A stretch of DNA of 13,573 nucleotides from Parvularculaceae bacterium UBA4496 (GTDB lineage: Bacteria; Pseudomonadota; Alphaproteobacteria; Caulobacterales; Parvularculaceae), in NCBI GenBank assembly GCA_002388885.1, contig DGNI01000154.1:1-13573 (forward strand). Direction: 5' to 3'. The stretch's first letter is position 1. Each line of letters opens with the position of its first letter. The position numbers were made by a program, and so were the translations under genes. The notes below the pieces were generated by a model, which was not told where the DNA came from, searched no databases, and was given only the letters and a program-made list of their open reading frames with translations. Positions 5,863 through 12,740 of the stretch are shown here, piece after piece.

Positions 5863-6843
5863 GGTCGAAGACGTTGTCTCAGGGTATCGGGGGCCTGCAA
5901 CTGCGTCAGCGGGAACAGCATCCTCTATCGCCTTGAGATCGTCATCGGACAAGGCCACGTCAAGCGCGCCAAGATTTTCCGACAATCGCGAAAGCTTCTT
6001 GGTGCCGGGGATTGGAATGATGTCGTCGCCCTTGGCGAGCACCCATGCAAGCGCAATTTGCGCAAGGCTTGCATCTTTTTCTTTAGCAATCACGGCAAGA
6101 CGATCGACAAGCGGCAGATTCTTTTCAAGCGCGCCGTCGGCGAAACGCGGATTGTGCGACATACGGTAATCACTCTCGTCAAAATCGTCCCGCGTGCGGA
6201 AAGCGCCCGTCAAAAGCCCGCGGCCAAGCGGCGAATAGGCGACGAAAGCGACGGCGAGTTCACGGCAAGCCGGAATCACCGCGTCTTCCATTTCGCGTGT
6301 GGCGATTGAATATTCCGACTGCAGCGCCGCAATAGGATGTACGTCATTCGCTTTTTTCAAGGTTTCAACGCTCACTTCGGAAAGGCCGATGGCGCGGACT
6401 TTTCCTTCCTTGACGAGGTCCGCCATAGCGCCGACTGAATCCTCAATCGGCACCTCGCGGTCGCGGCGGTGCATGTAGTAGAGATCGATGACATCGACGC
6501 CGAGGCGTTTCAGCGATGCATCGCACGCCTCTTTGATATATTTCGGGTCGTTCGAAAGTCCCAGCCATGCGCCGTCTTCGGCGCGCTGGATCGCGAACTT
6601 TGTCGCCAGCACAACGTCGTCTCTGTGTTTTTTCAAAAACCCTGAAAGCTGTTTTTCATTTTTTCCACTGCCATACATGTCGGCGGTGTCGAAAAAATTG
6701 ACACCACGTTCGAGAACGCCTTCCAGTAATTTTTCTGCTTCACTGTTCGACAAAGCGTCGCCGTAAAATTCCGCGAGCCCCATGCAGCCGAAACCAACCC
6801 GCGATATTTCAAGGCCGGAACGGCCGAGAGAAACCTTGCGCAT
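5851..6843 (-). CDS. Aldo/keto reductase
   Basis: An NADPH-dependent oxidoreductase of the aldo/keto reductase superfamily (TIM barrel, cytosolic), 330 residues. The catalytic tetrad is intact: D52 and Y57 in FFDTADMYG, K82 in ATKF, and H125 in YYMHRRD. The cofactor-binding end is visible in PIPGTKK and the SRLSENLGAL segment near the C-terminus. The overall pattern resembles the family branch often annotated as pyridoxal reductase-like or YhdN/AKR13-like, but the substrate cannot be read from sequence. The ATG at 6843 has a textbook AGGAGG just upstream. The gene is convergent with gluQ and their coding ends overlap by 12 bases, so neither has its own terminator there. Confidence 0.93.
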   Translation of the reverse strand: MRKVSLGRSGLEISRVGFGCMGLAEFYGDALSNSEAEKLLEGVLERGVNFFDTADMYGSGKNEKQLSGFLKKHRDDVVLATKFAIQRAEDGAWLGLSNDPKYIKEACDASLKRLGVDVIDLYYMHRRDREVPIEDSVGAMADLVKEGKVRAIGLSEVSVETLKKANDVHPIAALQSEYSIATREMEDAVIPACRELAVAFVAYSPLGRGLLTGAFRTRDDFDESDYRMSHNPRFADGALEKNLPLVDRLAVIAKEKDASLAQIALAWVLAKGDDIIPIPGTKKLSRLSENLGALDVALSDDDLKAIEDAVPADAVAGPRYPETTSSTLNA

Positions 6844-6930
6844 GCGCGCCTCCTGAATGTGGTGGATACGAAACGCTTCTAGCGGCAGGATAAGCGATGA
6901 AGCAATTCTTGAAAACCGGCGCCGCCGTTC

Positions 6931-7542
6931 CTATGTATCATCGCCGAAAGTGACGCCGCTCACACGATAGTGGCCTGTCATCGGCCAATCGAACAAAACG
7001 TCCTCAAGCTTTGGTCCGGCGCCGATATTGTGCACGACCATTGGCCGACCCGTCGGACCGATCCTGTCCGTCACGACCCCGATATGCGGCAGCCATCCGG
7101 CATTCCCCCGCAAATTCCATGCGACGATATCGCCGGGCCGGTAATTTGAAGGATTATCGGATATCTCCAGGCGGGCGCCCTTCCGTGTAAGGAATGTTTC
7201 AAGGTTTGGCACGCGCCGATGATCGATATTCGTGTCAGGGCGCGCCAGCCCCCAATGCGTTGGATAGGCGCTGAACGCTGCCGTCATATCCTCATGCACA
7301 AGCTGCTGCAGGTCGATATCGAGCGCCCTCAACGCCCGCACCACTACATCGGCGCAGACGCCCCGGTCGGGCGCCACATCGCCCATTGGGTAAGACATTC
7401 GCACATAGGCGGAATCATAAACGACATTCGCACTTGTGCGCTCAATGGCGGCGTCAGATAGGCGGGCGCCGAAATCATTTTGCGCAGCGGCGGGCGTGTG
7501 CAAGCCGCAAAATAGCGCGATCATCCCCCAGAACACTTTCAT
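6931..7542 (-). CDS. Secreted DUF1287 protein (NlpC/P60-like fold)
   Basis: A 203-residue exported protein. The chosen start gives a clear signal peptide (MKVFWGMIALFCGLHTPAAA, cleavage after about 20). The rest matches DUF1287 (YijF-like): GVCADVVVRALRALDIDLQ at about 61-79, a WGLARPDTNIDHRRVPNL block around 97-114, PGDIVAWNL at 136-144, PHIGVV at 152-157 and VVHNIGAG at 169-176. C63, H153 and H171/N172 fit an NlpC/P60-type Cys-His-polar active site, suggesting a periplasmic cysteine hydrolase, though I know of no established activity for this family. The ATG at 7542 is preferred over far-upstream in-frame starts (up to 7758) that would run past the neighbouring gene's start. Its ribosome site is weak. 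Confidence 0.85.
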   Translation of the reverse strand: MKVFWGMIALFCGLHTPAAAQNDFGARLSDAAIERTSANVVYDSAYVRMSYPMGDVAPDRGVCADVVVRALRALDIDLQQLVHEDMTAAFSAYPTHWGLARPDTNIDHRRVPNLETFLTRKGARLEISDNPSNYRPGDIVAWNLRGNAGWLPHIGVVTDRIGPTGRPMVVHNIGAGPKLEDVLFDWPMTGHYRVSGVTFGDDT

Positions 7543-7611
7543 TACCGCAAACCAGCATGGGAATGAGGCGACGTTATGGCGAGGCTCACAGTGTCCGCGC
7601 GTATTTGTGAG

Positions 7612-7641
7612 GTGACGGCGGACAGGTTGCGGCTTTATGTT
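7612..7641 (+). promoter_or_regulatory. Possible promoter for the DoxX-like gene
   Basis: GTGACG (7612-7617) and TATGTT (7636-7641) are spaced by 18 bases, each matching four of six consensus positions. They would place a start near 7648, about 20 bases before the ATG at 7670. Tentative. Confidence 0.3.
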
Positions 7642-7669
7642 CCGGCTTTGGTCCAGAAGGGGCGTGATC

Positions 7670-8092
7670 ATGAAATCGGCACTTCTTTTTGCACTGCGCG
7701 CATCCACCGGCGCGCTTTTGATCGTTTGGGGAACGCTGCGCGCGATGTCGCCGGACACGGCCGTGCGGCTTTCCGAAAAATACTATTCCGGCTTGATCAG
7801 TGCTGATGCGCTTGTCTTGCCGCTGGCCTATGGACAGATTGCGCTCGGCGCGCTGGTCATCCTGGGACTGTTCAGGACGGTGATTTATCCGCTGCAGGCG
7901 CTGGTGCTGGTCGGCGGCGCACTCGCCATCTGGAAATATCTCGCTGACCCGCTCGGCCTTTACCTCATGACGCCAGAGACAAAAAACACGCTGTTTTTCC
8001 CGTCGACCACGGTGGCGATCGCATCGCTGATCATCATCGCATTCAGGGAATATGACCGGCTCGCGCTAGACCGTCTGTTCTCCCGGCGTTGA
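7670..8092 (+). CDS. Small four-helix membrane protein, DoxX-like
   Basis: A 140-residue integral membrane protein with helices at about 5-25, 48-68, 72-92 and 110-128. The N-terminal LRASTGALLIVWG, the GQIALGALVILGLF second helix and the third helix with conserved small residues resemble DoxX-type proteins, a broad group of four-helix inner-membrane proteins mostly of unknown role. The match is by architecture and feel rather than a single diagnostic motif. The ATG at 7670 follows AAGGGG at good spacing; an in-frame upstream start at 7637 lacks support and falls inside the possible promoter. It is divergent from the DUF1287 gene and precedes the yccF-like gene by 84 bases on the same strand. 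Confidence 0.6.
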   Translation: MKSALLFALRASTGALLIVWGTLRAMSPDTAVRLSEKYYSGLISADALVLPLAYGQIALGALVILGLFRTVIYPLQALVLVGGALAIWKYLADPLGLYLMTPETKNTLFFPSTTVAIASLIIIAFREYDRLALDRLFSRR

Positions 8093-8176
8093 CGCGCCAA
8101 ACAGAGCGAAATATGCGCTGAAATTCGTGGCGCCGGACGAATTCGACCCTATATGCTTATGCAGAAGGAGGCGCCC

Positions 8177-8638
8177 ATGTATCCCGATCATCCCCTGGCG
8201 GACGAACGATCCCTGTCGCCCATTGCGTTCATTTTGAACATTCTATGGCTCGTCCTCGGAGGCGCGCTTGCCGCGGTCGGCTGGTTTATTGCGGCGTTTT
8301 TCATGGTCATCACCATCATTGGCATTCCGTGGGCGCGCGCAGCGTTTGACAACGGCGTTTACACGCTCTGGCCGTTCGGCACTAAGCCCTACGGACGCGC
8401 ACGGCTTTACGGCGAGGATATCGGCACCGGCCCATTGGGCGTTCTGGGCAACATCGTCTGGTTTTTGCTCGCCGGCTGGTGGCTTGCCATCGGTCATGTG
8501 CTCGCCGCGATCGCGCTCGCCATTACGATCATCGGTCTGCCCTTCGCATGGGCGCATTTGAAGCTTGCCGGTTTTGCCCTCTGGCCCATCGGCCGAACGC
8601 TCGCGCATAGCGAATTAAGACGGCGCGCCTATTATTAA
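8177..8638 (+). CDS. yccF: YccF domain inner-membrane protein
   Basis: A 153-residue membrane protein built of two YccF domains in tandem. Repeat 1 (about 18-68) has NILWLVLGG, the helix end ITIIGIPWARAAF and LWPFG. Repeat 2 (about 89-139) has NIVWFLLAGWW, ITIIGLPFAWAHL and LWPIG. The IxxIGIP and LWPxG blocks are the family signature, and length agrees with E. coli YccF (about 148). Its biochemical role is unknown. The ATG at 8177 has AAGGAGG six bases upstream; an in-frame ATG at 8159 lies in the leader and would overlap that site. A hairpin at 8642-8663 terminates it and its convergent neighbour. Confidence 0.88.
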   Translation: MYPDHPLADERSLSPIAFILNILWLVLGGALAAVGWFIAAFFMVITIIGIPWARAAFDNGVYTLWPFGTKPYGRARLYGEDIGTGPLGVLGNIVWFLLAGWWLAIGHVLAAIALAITIIGLPFAWAHLKLAGFALWPIGRTLAHSELRRRAYY

Positions 8639-8641
8639 AAC

Positions 8642-8663
8642 AGGGCGGCGCAAAGGCCGCCCT
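8642..8663. terminator. Bidirectional intrinsic terminator
   Basis: AGGGCGGC, loop GCAAAG, GCCGCCCT forms a perfect 8-bp GC-rich stem starting 3 bases after the yccF-like stop. On the minus strand it is followed by GTTTTAATAA, a better T-run than the TTA on the plus strand, so it probably serves mainly the qmcA-nfeD operon and also ends yccF. Confidence 0.75.
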
Positions 8664-8686
8664 TACCGACATTCAGTTTACAGAAT

Positions 8687-9076
8687 TTATTGTTGCAATC
8701 CGCGTCCCGCCTCAAGAAGCGGAATGCCCGCCTCGGTCGGAATATAGATCACGTCCTGCTGGTTCTCGCCGAGCTTGTTGATCCACAAATAGCGCAGATA
8801 TCCTTCTGGTCCGCCAAGACCCTCCGCAACGATACGGTTGGCTTCAGCGACGCCTTTGGCGCGCTCGACCTCGGCCTCTGCGTAAAACCGCGCCGACTCA
8901 AGCCGCGCCTTGGCTTCCTCAATCAGAACCTTGCGCTCGTTTTCCGCCTGCGCCAGCGCGGCCTTGCCCTGCATTTCCGCGCGCCAGACATTCCATTGCG
9001 GGAAGACGTACATCCCTGCCGCGAGTGCGATGACGCCAATAAACAAAAGACTGATGACTGCTCCTGCTGATCTCAT
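8687..9076 (-). CDS. Membrane-anchored coiled-coil protein resembling an SPFH C-terminus without the SPFH domain
   Basis: A 129-residue protein with one N-terminal membrane helix (about 5-23), a charged Ala/Glu-rich coiled coil (about 32-85, including AEAEVERAKGVAEAN) and a C-terminal tail with YLRYLWINKL (93-102) and VIYIPTEAGIPLLEAG (109-124). The end of the coiled coil and tail look like the C-terminal part of prohibitin/stomatin-type proteins. The RIVAEG block (81-86) matches RMVSEA (239-244) of the QmcA homologue in the same operon. The SPFH head domain itself is missing. The ATG at 9076 has AAGGAG upstream; a TTG at 9118 would overlap the nfeD end and is less likely. It is the last gene of the qmcA-nfeD operon, 34 bases after nfeD. 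Probable role: partner of the SPFH complex (inference). Confidence 0.8.
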   Translation of the reverse strand: MRSAGAVISLLFIGVIALAAGMYVFPQWNVWRAEMQGKAALAQAENERKVLIEEAKARLESARFYAEAEVERAKGVAEANRIVAEGLGGPEGYLRYLWINKLGENQQDVIYIPTEAGIPLLEAGRGLQQ

Positions 9077-9110
9077 GACTCTCTCCTTCCTTACCCCTTT
9101 GTCGATATAC

Positions 9111-9584
9111 TTACGCAACCGTTTTCACGAACAGTTTGGTTCCTTCGGCGCGGGTGACGGTGACTTGCGTTCCCTCAGTGAGATCATCGCCCGCCTCGCT
9201 CTCGGCAAGCCATAACGTATCGCCGAGCCGCACTTTACCGGCGCCGTTGACGAAGGTTTCATCGACCGTGGCGCGCCGTCCGATTTTCTGCGCGCCGCGC
9301 TCGTTCAAGGTCTGGTGATCGGCCTGGGTTCTGTGCAGCCACGGCTTCACCCGCGACGGCGCCCACCATGACAAGGCAATCGTCACCGCAGCGAATACGA
9401 TCAGTTGAAGCCGCCACTGTCCGTCGAACGGCCCAAGATCGAGGAGCCCGGCGGCGAATGCAGCAATCGCCGGCCAGAAAAAATAGGTGGAGCCGGTCAT
9501 CAGCTCGATAATGAGCAGAACGACGGCGAACACCCACCAGTACCAGAACGGCATGTCCGCTAAAAACGTGAAAAGACTTTCCAT
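9111..9584 (-). CDS. NfeD-like membrane protein, SPFH partner
   Basis: A 157-residue short-form NfeD protein with three membrane helices (about 15-30, 34-50 and 58-75) and a C-terminal OB-fold domain (about 95-157). The signature NGAGKVRLGDTLWLA at 113-127 and the terminal GTQVTVTRAEGTKLFV are typical. NfeD proteins pair with SPFH proteins such as stomatin/QmcA; in E. coli the equivalent is YbbJ beside qmcA. The long-form serine protease domain is absent. The ATG at 9584 follows AAGGGG at good spacing. It lies 69 bases downstream of the qmcA stop, with a stable hairpin between, and ends 34 bases before the small coiled-coil gene. Confidence 0.92.
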   Translation of the reverse strand: MESLFTFLADMPFWYWWVFAVVLLIIELMTGSTYFFWPAIAAFAAGLLDLGPFDGQWRLQLIVFAAVTIALSWWAPSRVKPWLHRTQADHQTLNERGAQKIGRRATVDETFVNGAGKVRLGDTLWLAESEAGDDLTEGTQVTVTRAEGTKLFVKTVA

Positions 9585-9620
9585 GATGATCCCCTTGATC
9601 GTCTCATTCTTGGCGCCCGC

Positions 9621-9636
9621 CCCGGCCGGAGCCGGG
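9621..9636 (-). ncRNA. UNCG-capped hairpin between qmcA and nfeD
   Basis: In the minus-strand transcript the region reads CCCGGC, loop TCCG, GCCGGG: a perfect 6-bp stem closed by C-G around a UNCG-class tetraloop, an unusually stable RNA cap. No T-run follows, so it is more likely an mRNA stabiliser or processing element protecting the qmcA message than a terminator. It could also belong to a dispersed GC-rich repeat family. Confidence 0.45.
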
Positions 9637-9653
9637 ACAGGCTAATCTATCAC

Positions 9654-10604
9654 TTACGCGTTCGGTACGGACCCGTTCGCGCGTCGCGCCTGATTGTTTT
9701 CAAACGCTTCCTTGGCTAGCGTCCCGACGCCGGCGATAGTGCCGACGAGCGCGCTCATGTCTGCCGGAAGAATGAGCGTTTTCTGCTGCGGCGAGATCGC
9801 AAGCTTTTCGAACGCTTTCACATAATCCTGCGCCACGAAGTAGTTGATCGCCTGAACGTCGCCGGCGGCAATGGCTTCGGACACCATCCGGGTCGCCTCG
9901 GCTTCCGCCTGCGCTTCACGCTCTCTCGCCTCGGCGTCGCGGAACGCGGCTTCCTTACGGCCTTCAGCCTCGAGGATAGCCGCCTGCTTCTCGCCTTCGG
10001 CGCGCAGAACAGCCGATTGCTTTTCACCTTCCGCCTGCAGGATCTCCGCACGCTTCAGGCGTTCGGCCTTCATCTGACGCGCCATGGCTTCGGTAATGTC
10101 CGCCGGCGGCTCGAGATCTTTAATTTCAACACGCGTGACCTTCACGCCCCAGGGCTGCGTCGCCGCATCGATAACGCGCAACAATCGCTCATTGATGTCA
10201 TCGCGATTGGACAAAACTTCGTCGAGATCGAGTGAACCGATCACGGTACGGATGTTCGTCATGGCGAGGTTGGAAATCGCCCGCGTCAGGTTATGAACCT
10301 CATACGCCGCCGCGGCCGCATCCATCACCTGAATAAACGCGACTGCATCGGTCGATACATTAGCGTTGTCGCGGGTGATGACTTCCTGCGCAGGAATGTC
10401 GAGCACCTGCTCCATCATGTTCATGCGCCGGCCGATGCGATCAAAAAACGGGATAAGGAAATGCAGGCCCGGCTTGATGGTCTTGGTGTAACGTCCGAAA
10501 CGCTCAACGGTGAATTCGTACCCCTGCGGCACGATTTTCATCATGTTGAACATCAAGATGACGGCGAGCACCACCAGTCCCGCCAGGAATAATTCGAACC
10601 CCAT
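9654..10604 (-). CDS. qmcA: SPFH/band 7 protein QmcA (slipin/stomatin-like)
   Basis: A 316-residue SPFH-family protein, anchored by one N-terminal helix (about 4-20), that forms large ring- or cage-like oligomers in membrane microdomains and is linked to FtsH quality control. It closely follows E. coli QmcA: KIVPQGYEFTVERFGRYTKT at 23-42, QVLDIPAQEVITRDNANV at 66-83, NIRTVIGSLDLDE at 117-129, PWGVKVTRVEIKD at 151-163, and the C-terminal MVSEAIAAGD and NYFVAQDYV. The coiled coil holds AEGEKQ/AEGRKE at 191, 202 and 213, an exact 11-residue period. The ATG at 10604 follows GGGAGG at good spacing. It is first in a three-gene operon with an nfeD gene and a headless SPFH-like gene, ending at the terminator at 8642-8663. 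Confidence 0.95.
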   Translation of the reverse strand: MGFELFLAGLVVLAVILMFNMMKIVPQGYEFTVERFGRYTKTIKPGLHFLIPFFDRIGRRMNMMEQVLDIPAQEVITRDNANVSTDAVAFIQVMDAAAAAYEVHNLTRAISNLAMTNIRTVIGSLDLDEVLSNRDDINERLLRVIDAATQPWGVKVTRVEIKDLEPPADITEAMARQMKAERLKRAEILQAEGEKQSAVLRAEGEKQAAILEAEGRKEAAFRDAEAREREAQAEAEATRMVSEAIAAGDVQAINYFVAQDYVKAFEKLAISPQQKTLILPADMSALVGTIAGVGTLAKEAFENNQARRANGSVPNA

Positions 10605-10818
10605 AAATCGCCTCCCTTTTTCAGCCCATGGTTGAAAGATTGGGACGCCGGGCCCGCGCCGCCAGACTTGAAAATTGGTTTTTTTGCACTAGGTCGTTGA
10701 AATCTCGTGGTTTTTCTTGGTTTTCCGTCGCGTTGAGGCGCTTTTTCTTTTCGTCGCCGTATGGCCACGCAACGCCGAAAACAGATTTTCTTATCTCTTT
10801 AGCCCCCTACCGAGTCGG

Positions 10819-10833
10819 TTAACCCCGCGTTAA
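10819..10833. promoter_or_regulatory. CtrA-type box TTAA-N7-TTAA
   Basis: TTAA (10819-10822), seven bases, TTAA (10830-10833) is a perfect full CtrA consensus, the cell-cycle regulator site of many alphaproteobacteria. It ends 9 bases before the ATG of the 588-residue secreted protein, closer to the gene than an activating site at -35 would normally be, so repression is more likely if it is real. The rest of the 238-base region 10605-10842 is T-rich on the plus strand, with no clear -35/-10 pair. Confidence 0.5.
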
Positions 10834-10842
10834 AAAGGACCC

Positions 10843-12609
10843 ATGGGTGTGTTGCGCGGACTCTTGTTGGGGATAGGAGCCGCCGCCGGAATGGCGGCGA
10901 TAACGCCCGTCTTTGCGGGCGACATCCCCGAAGCCGTCAACACCGGCACCCGCTGGGAAGTTTACAAGACACACTGGTCAGAGACGGACGAGGCAGGTTA
11001 CGCCGCGTTCGTGCAGGCGATCGGACGGTCCGACTGCACATCGCTCGACGCCTGCCTTAAAAGCAACGCCAATCCTTACCGCTCCAGCGTCGACCCGAAC
11101 CTGCCCGGCGACTGCGCCGACATGGCCTATGTCCTGCGCGCCTATTACGCGTGGAAGAACGGCCTGCCCTTTTCCTATCAGAACGCCATGCGCACGGCGA
11201 ACGGCAAGCGCGAGGACTTGCGGTATTCAACCGAAGGCAACGCCGTTGCAGGCCGGCGTCAGATTTTGAACTACGTCACCAACGCGCCGGCGTTTATCGC
11301 CCGCATCGGCGGCGAGGTTTCCACCGCCATGTTCCGCACCCATCCCGAGACCGGCGGCGGACGCAGCCATGACGATTTCTATCCGGTGGAAATCTCCCGC
11401 GACGCAATCAAGCCGGGCGTTCTCGCCTACGATATTTTCGGTCATGTAGGCATCGTTTACGAAGTCCTCGAGAACGGCCGAATTCTGGTGGTTGCTTCGC
11501 ACCCGGACAATTCAGTTACGCGCACGGCCTATGGCCCCAACTTCATGCGCTCGAAACCGGAACTCGGCGCAGGTCTCAAGGCGTGGCGGCCAATCTATGT
11601 GGAAGGCGCCAAGACCGAAGAGGACGGCTCGCTGTTCGGCGGCAAGCTCCGCGCCGCAGCGAATGAAGCGCTCGAAGACTTTTCGCTTGAGCAATATTTC
11701 GGCAATACGCCGCACCCCTCGGGCGTCTGGCATTACGGCGAGTTTCGCTTTCAGAACCGCACGCTGAAATATTACGATTATGTTCGGCGGAAGCTTGCCG
11801 ACCCCGACTTTGCTTACGATCCGGTTGAGGAGTTACGCTTCGGGCTGCAGACGATCTGCGGCGATATCAAATCGCGAAAGGCCGCCGTTGACGCAGCCTA
11901 TTTCTCGCGCGTTCACCTGAAGCCGCATCCGAAAAAATTGCCGCCGAATATCTACGGCACGTTCGGCGAGTGGGAGGAATACTCAACGCCGTCACGCGAT
12001 GCGCGGCTTAAAGTCTCCTTTATCGAGATGCGTCGGGACACCCAGGCGCTTTACGAAGATGCAAAGGCCGGCGCGCGCGGCGTTCAATATGATGGCGACG
12101 ATCTCGCCGGCGATCTCTTGAATGCATTCGAGGAAGAAAAGAACGCCTGCTCCATCACCTACTGGCGATCGGATTCAACGCGCGTACGCCTCAACCTCGG
12201 TCATGTGATGGAACGGCTCTGGGATCTATCGTTCGATCCCTATCATTGCCCCGAACGGCGCTGGGGCGCGACCGGCGCCGAAGCGGAAACCTGCACTGAC
12301 GGCGATGAGAAATCCCAGTGGTACAACGCCCAGCGGTTTTTGCGCTATCAGGCGCGGCGCACTTACGACGTGCGCATGGATTTTGCGCTGAACGAATTGA
12401 AGCCGCCTATGCTGGCGCCGCCCGGCGATGGCGGGCTCGGCGTCGATGCGCCGGCCGACGCCGACATTCGCGCTTATCTGATGGGACTTTCCGGCGCCGT
12501 TATCGCAAGCGGCGATGACAGCGGCTACTACGTGCCCGTAGATTTTCAAATTGACGGGGAGGATGTTTATTTCCCCGCCTGGCACAAAACTGGCGGCGTA
12601 GAGCGATAA
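10843..12609 (+). CDS. Large secreted protein of unknown function, cysteine-hydrolase-like N-terminal half
   Basis: I do not recognise this 588-residue protein. It has a signal peptide ending at about residue 25 (TPVFA before GDIPE), so it is exported; no other membrane helix is seen. The first half has GDCADMAYVLRAYYAW at 89-104, PGVLAYDI at 191-198, GHVGIVYEV at 200-208 and ILVVASHPDN at 214-223. C91, H201 and H220 or D222 are spaced and set in motifs like those of NlpC/P60 or transglutaminase-type cysteine enzymes, and the layout parallels the DUF1287 protein at 6931-7542. The second half (about 270-560) is rich in aromatic and charged residues with scattered cysteines (C339, C436, C469, C484) and no domain I can name. 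The ATG at 10843 follows AAAGGA at short spacing. Codon use looks like the neighbours. It stands alone, behind the CtrA-type box. Confidence 0.85.
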   Translation: MGVLRGLLLGIGAAAGMAAITPVFAGDIPEAVNTGTRWEVYKTHWSETDEAGYAAFVQAIGRSDCTSLDACLKSNANPYRSSVDPNLPGDCADMAYVLRAYYAWKNGLPFSYQNAMRTANGKREDLRYSTEGNAVAGRRQILNYVTNAPAFIARIGGEVSTAMFRTHPETGGGRSHDDFYPVEISRDAIKPGVLAYDIFGHVGIVYEVLENGRILVVASHPDNSVTRTAYGPNFMRSKPELGAGLKAWRPIYVEGAKTEEDGSLFGGKLRAAANEALEDFSLEQYFGNTPHPSGVWHYGEFRFQNRTLKYYDYVRRKLADPDFAYDPVEELRFGLQTICGDIKSRKAAVDAAYFSRVHLKPHPKKLPPNIYGTFGEWEEYSTPSRDARLKVSFIEMRRDTQALYEDAKAGARGVQYDGDDLAGDLLNAFEEEKNACSITYWRSDSTRVRLNLGHVMERLWDLSFDPYHCPERRWGATGAEAETCTDGDEKSQWYNAQRFLRYQARRTYDVRMDFALNELKPPMLAPPGDGGLGVDAPADADIRAYLMGLSGAVIASGDDSGYYVPVDFQIDGEDVYFPAWHKTGGVER

Positions 12610-12708
12610 GCCGTCAATTCCGCGTGATTTCCCAGGATTGCGCCCATGGCCGGCCCAAGTGACGCATCCTATAGTGCCCGCAAAGAGCCCATAATAACGG
12701 CCAGCGAT

Positions 12709-12722
12709 AATAAGACCTTATT
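12709..12722. promoter_or_regulatory. Inverted repeat AATAAG-AC-CTTATT upstream of the HIG1 gene
   Basis: A perfect 6-bp inverted repeat with a 2-base centre ends 4 bases before the GAGGGAG ribosome site of the HIG1 gene. The centre is too short for an RNA hairpin loop, so a dimeric protein-binding site is the likelier reading. TATAGT at 12670-12675 is a possible -10 upstream, without a convincing -35. Confidence 0.35.
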
Positions 12723-12740
12723 CGTGAGGGAGCGCCTTCG

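Noticed and set aside
6844..6930. Possible terminator after the DUF1287 gene
   Set aside because: GGCGCC-type self-complementary bits are present, but there is no stem of useful length followed by a T-run.
7543..7758. Long N-terminal extension of the DUF1287 protein
   Set aside because: It would run antisense across the start of the DoxX-like gene and would bury a clear signal peptide in the middle of the protein.
10628..10822. 64-residue plus-strand ORF in the qmcA upstream region
   Set aside because: It is Arg/Phe-rich with no recognisable motif or ribosome site, and is best explained as a chance ORF in T-rich leader DNA.
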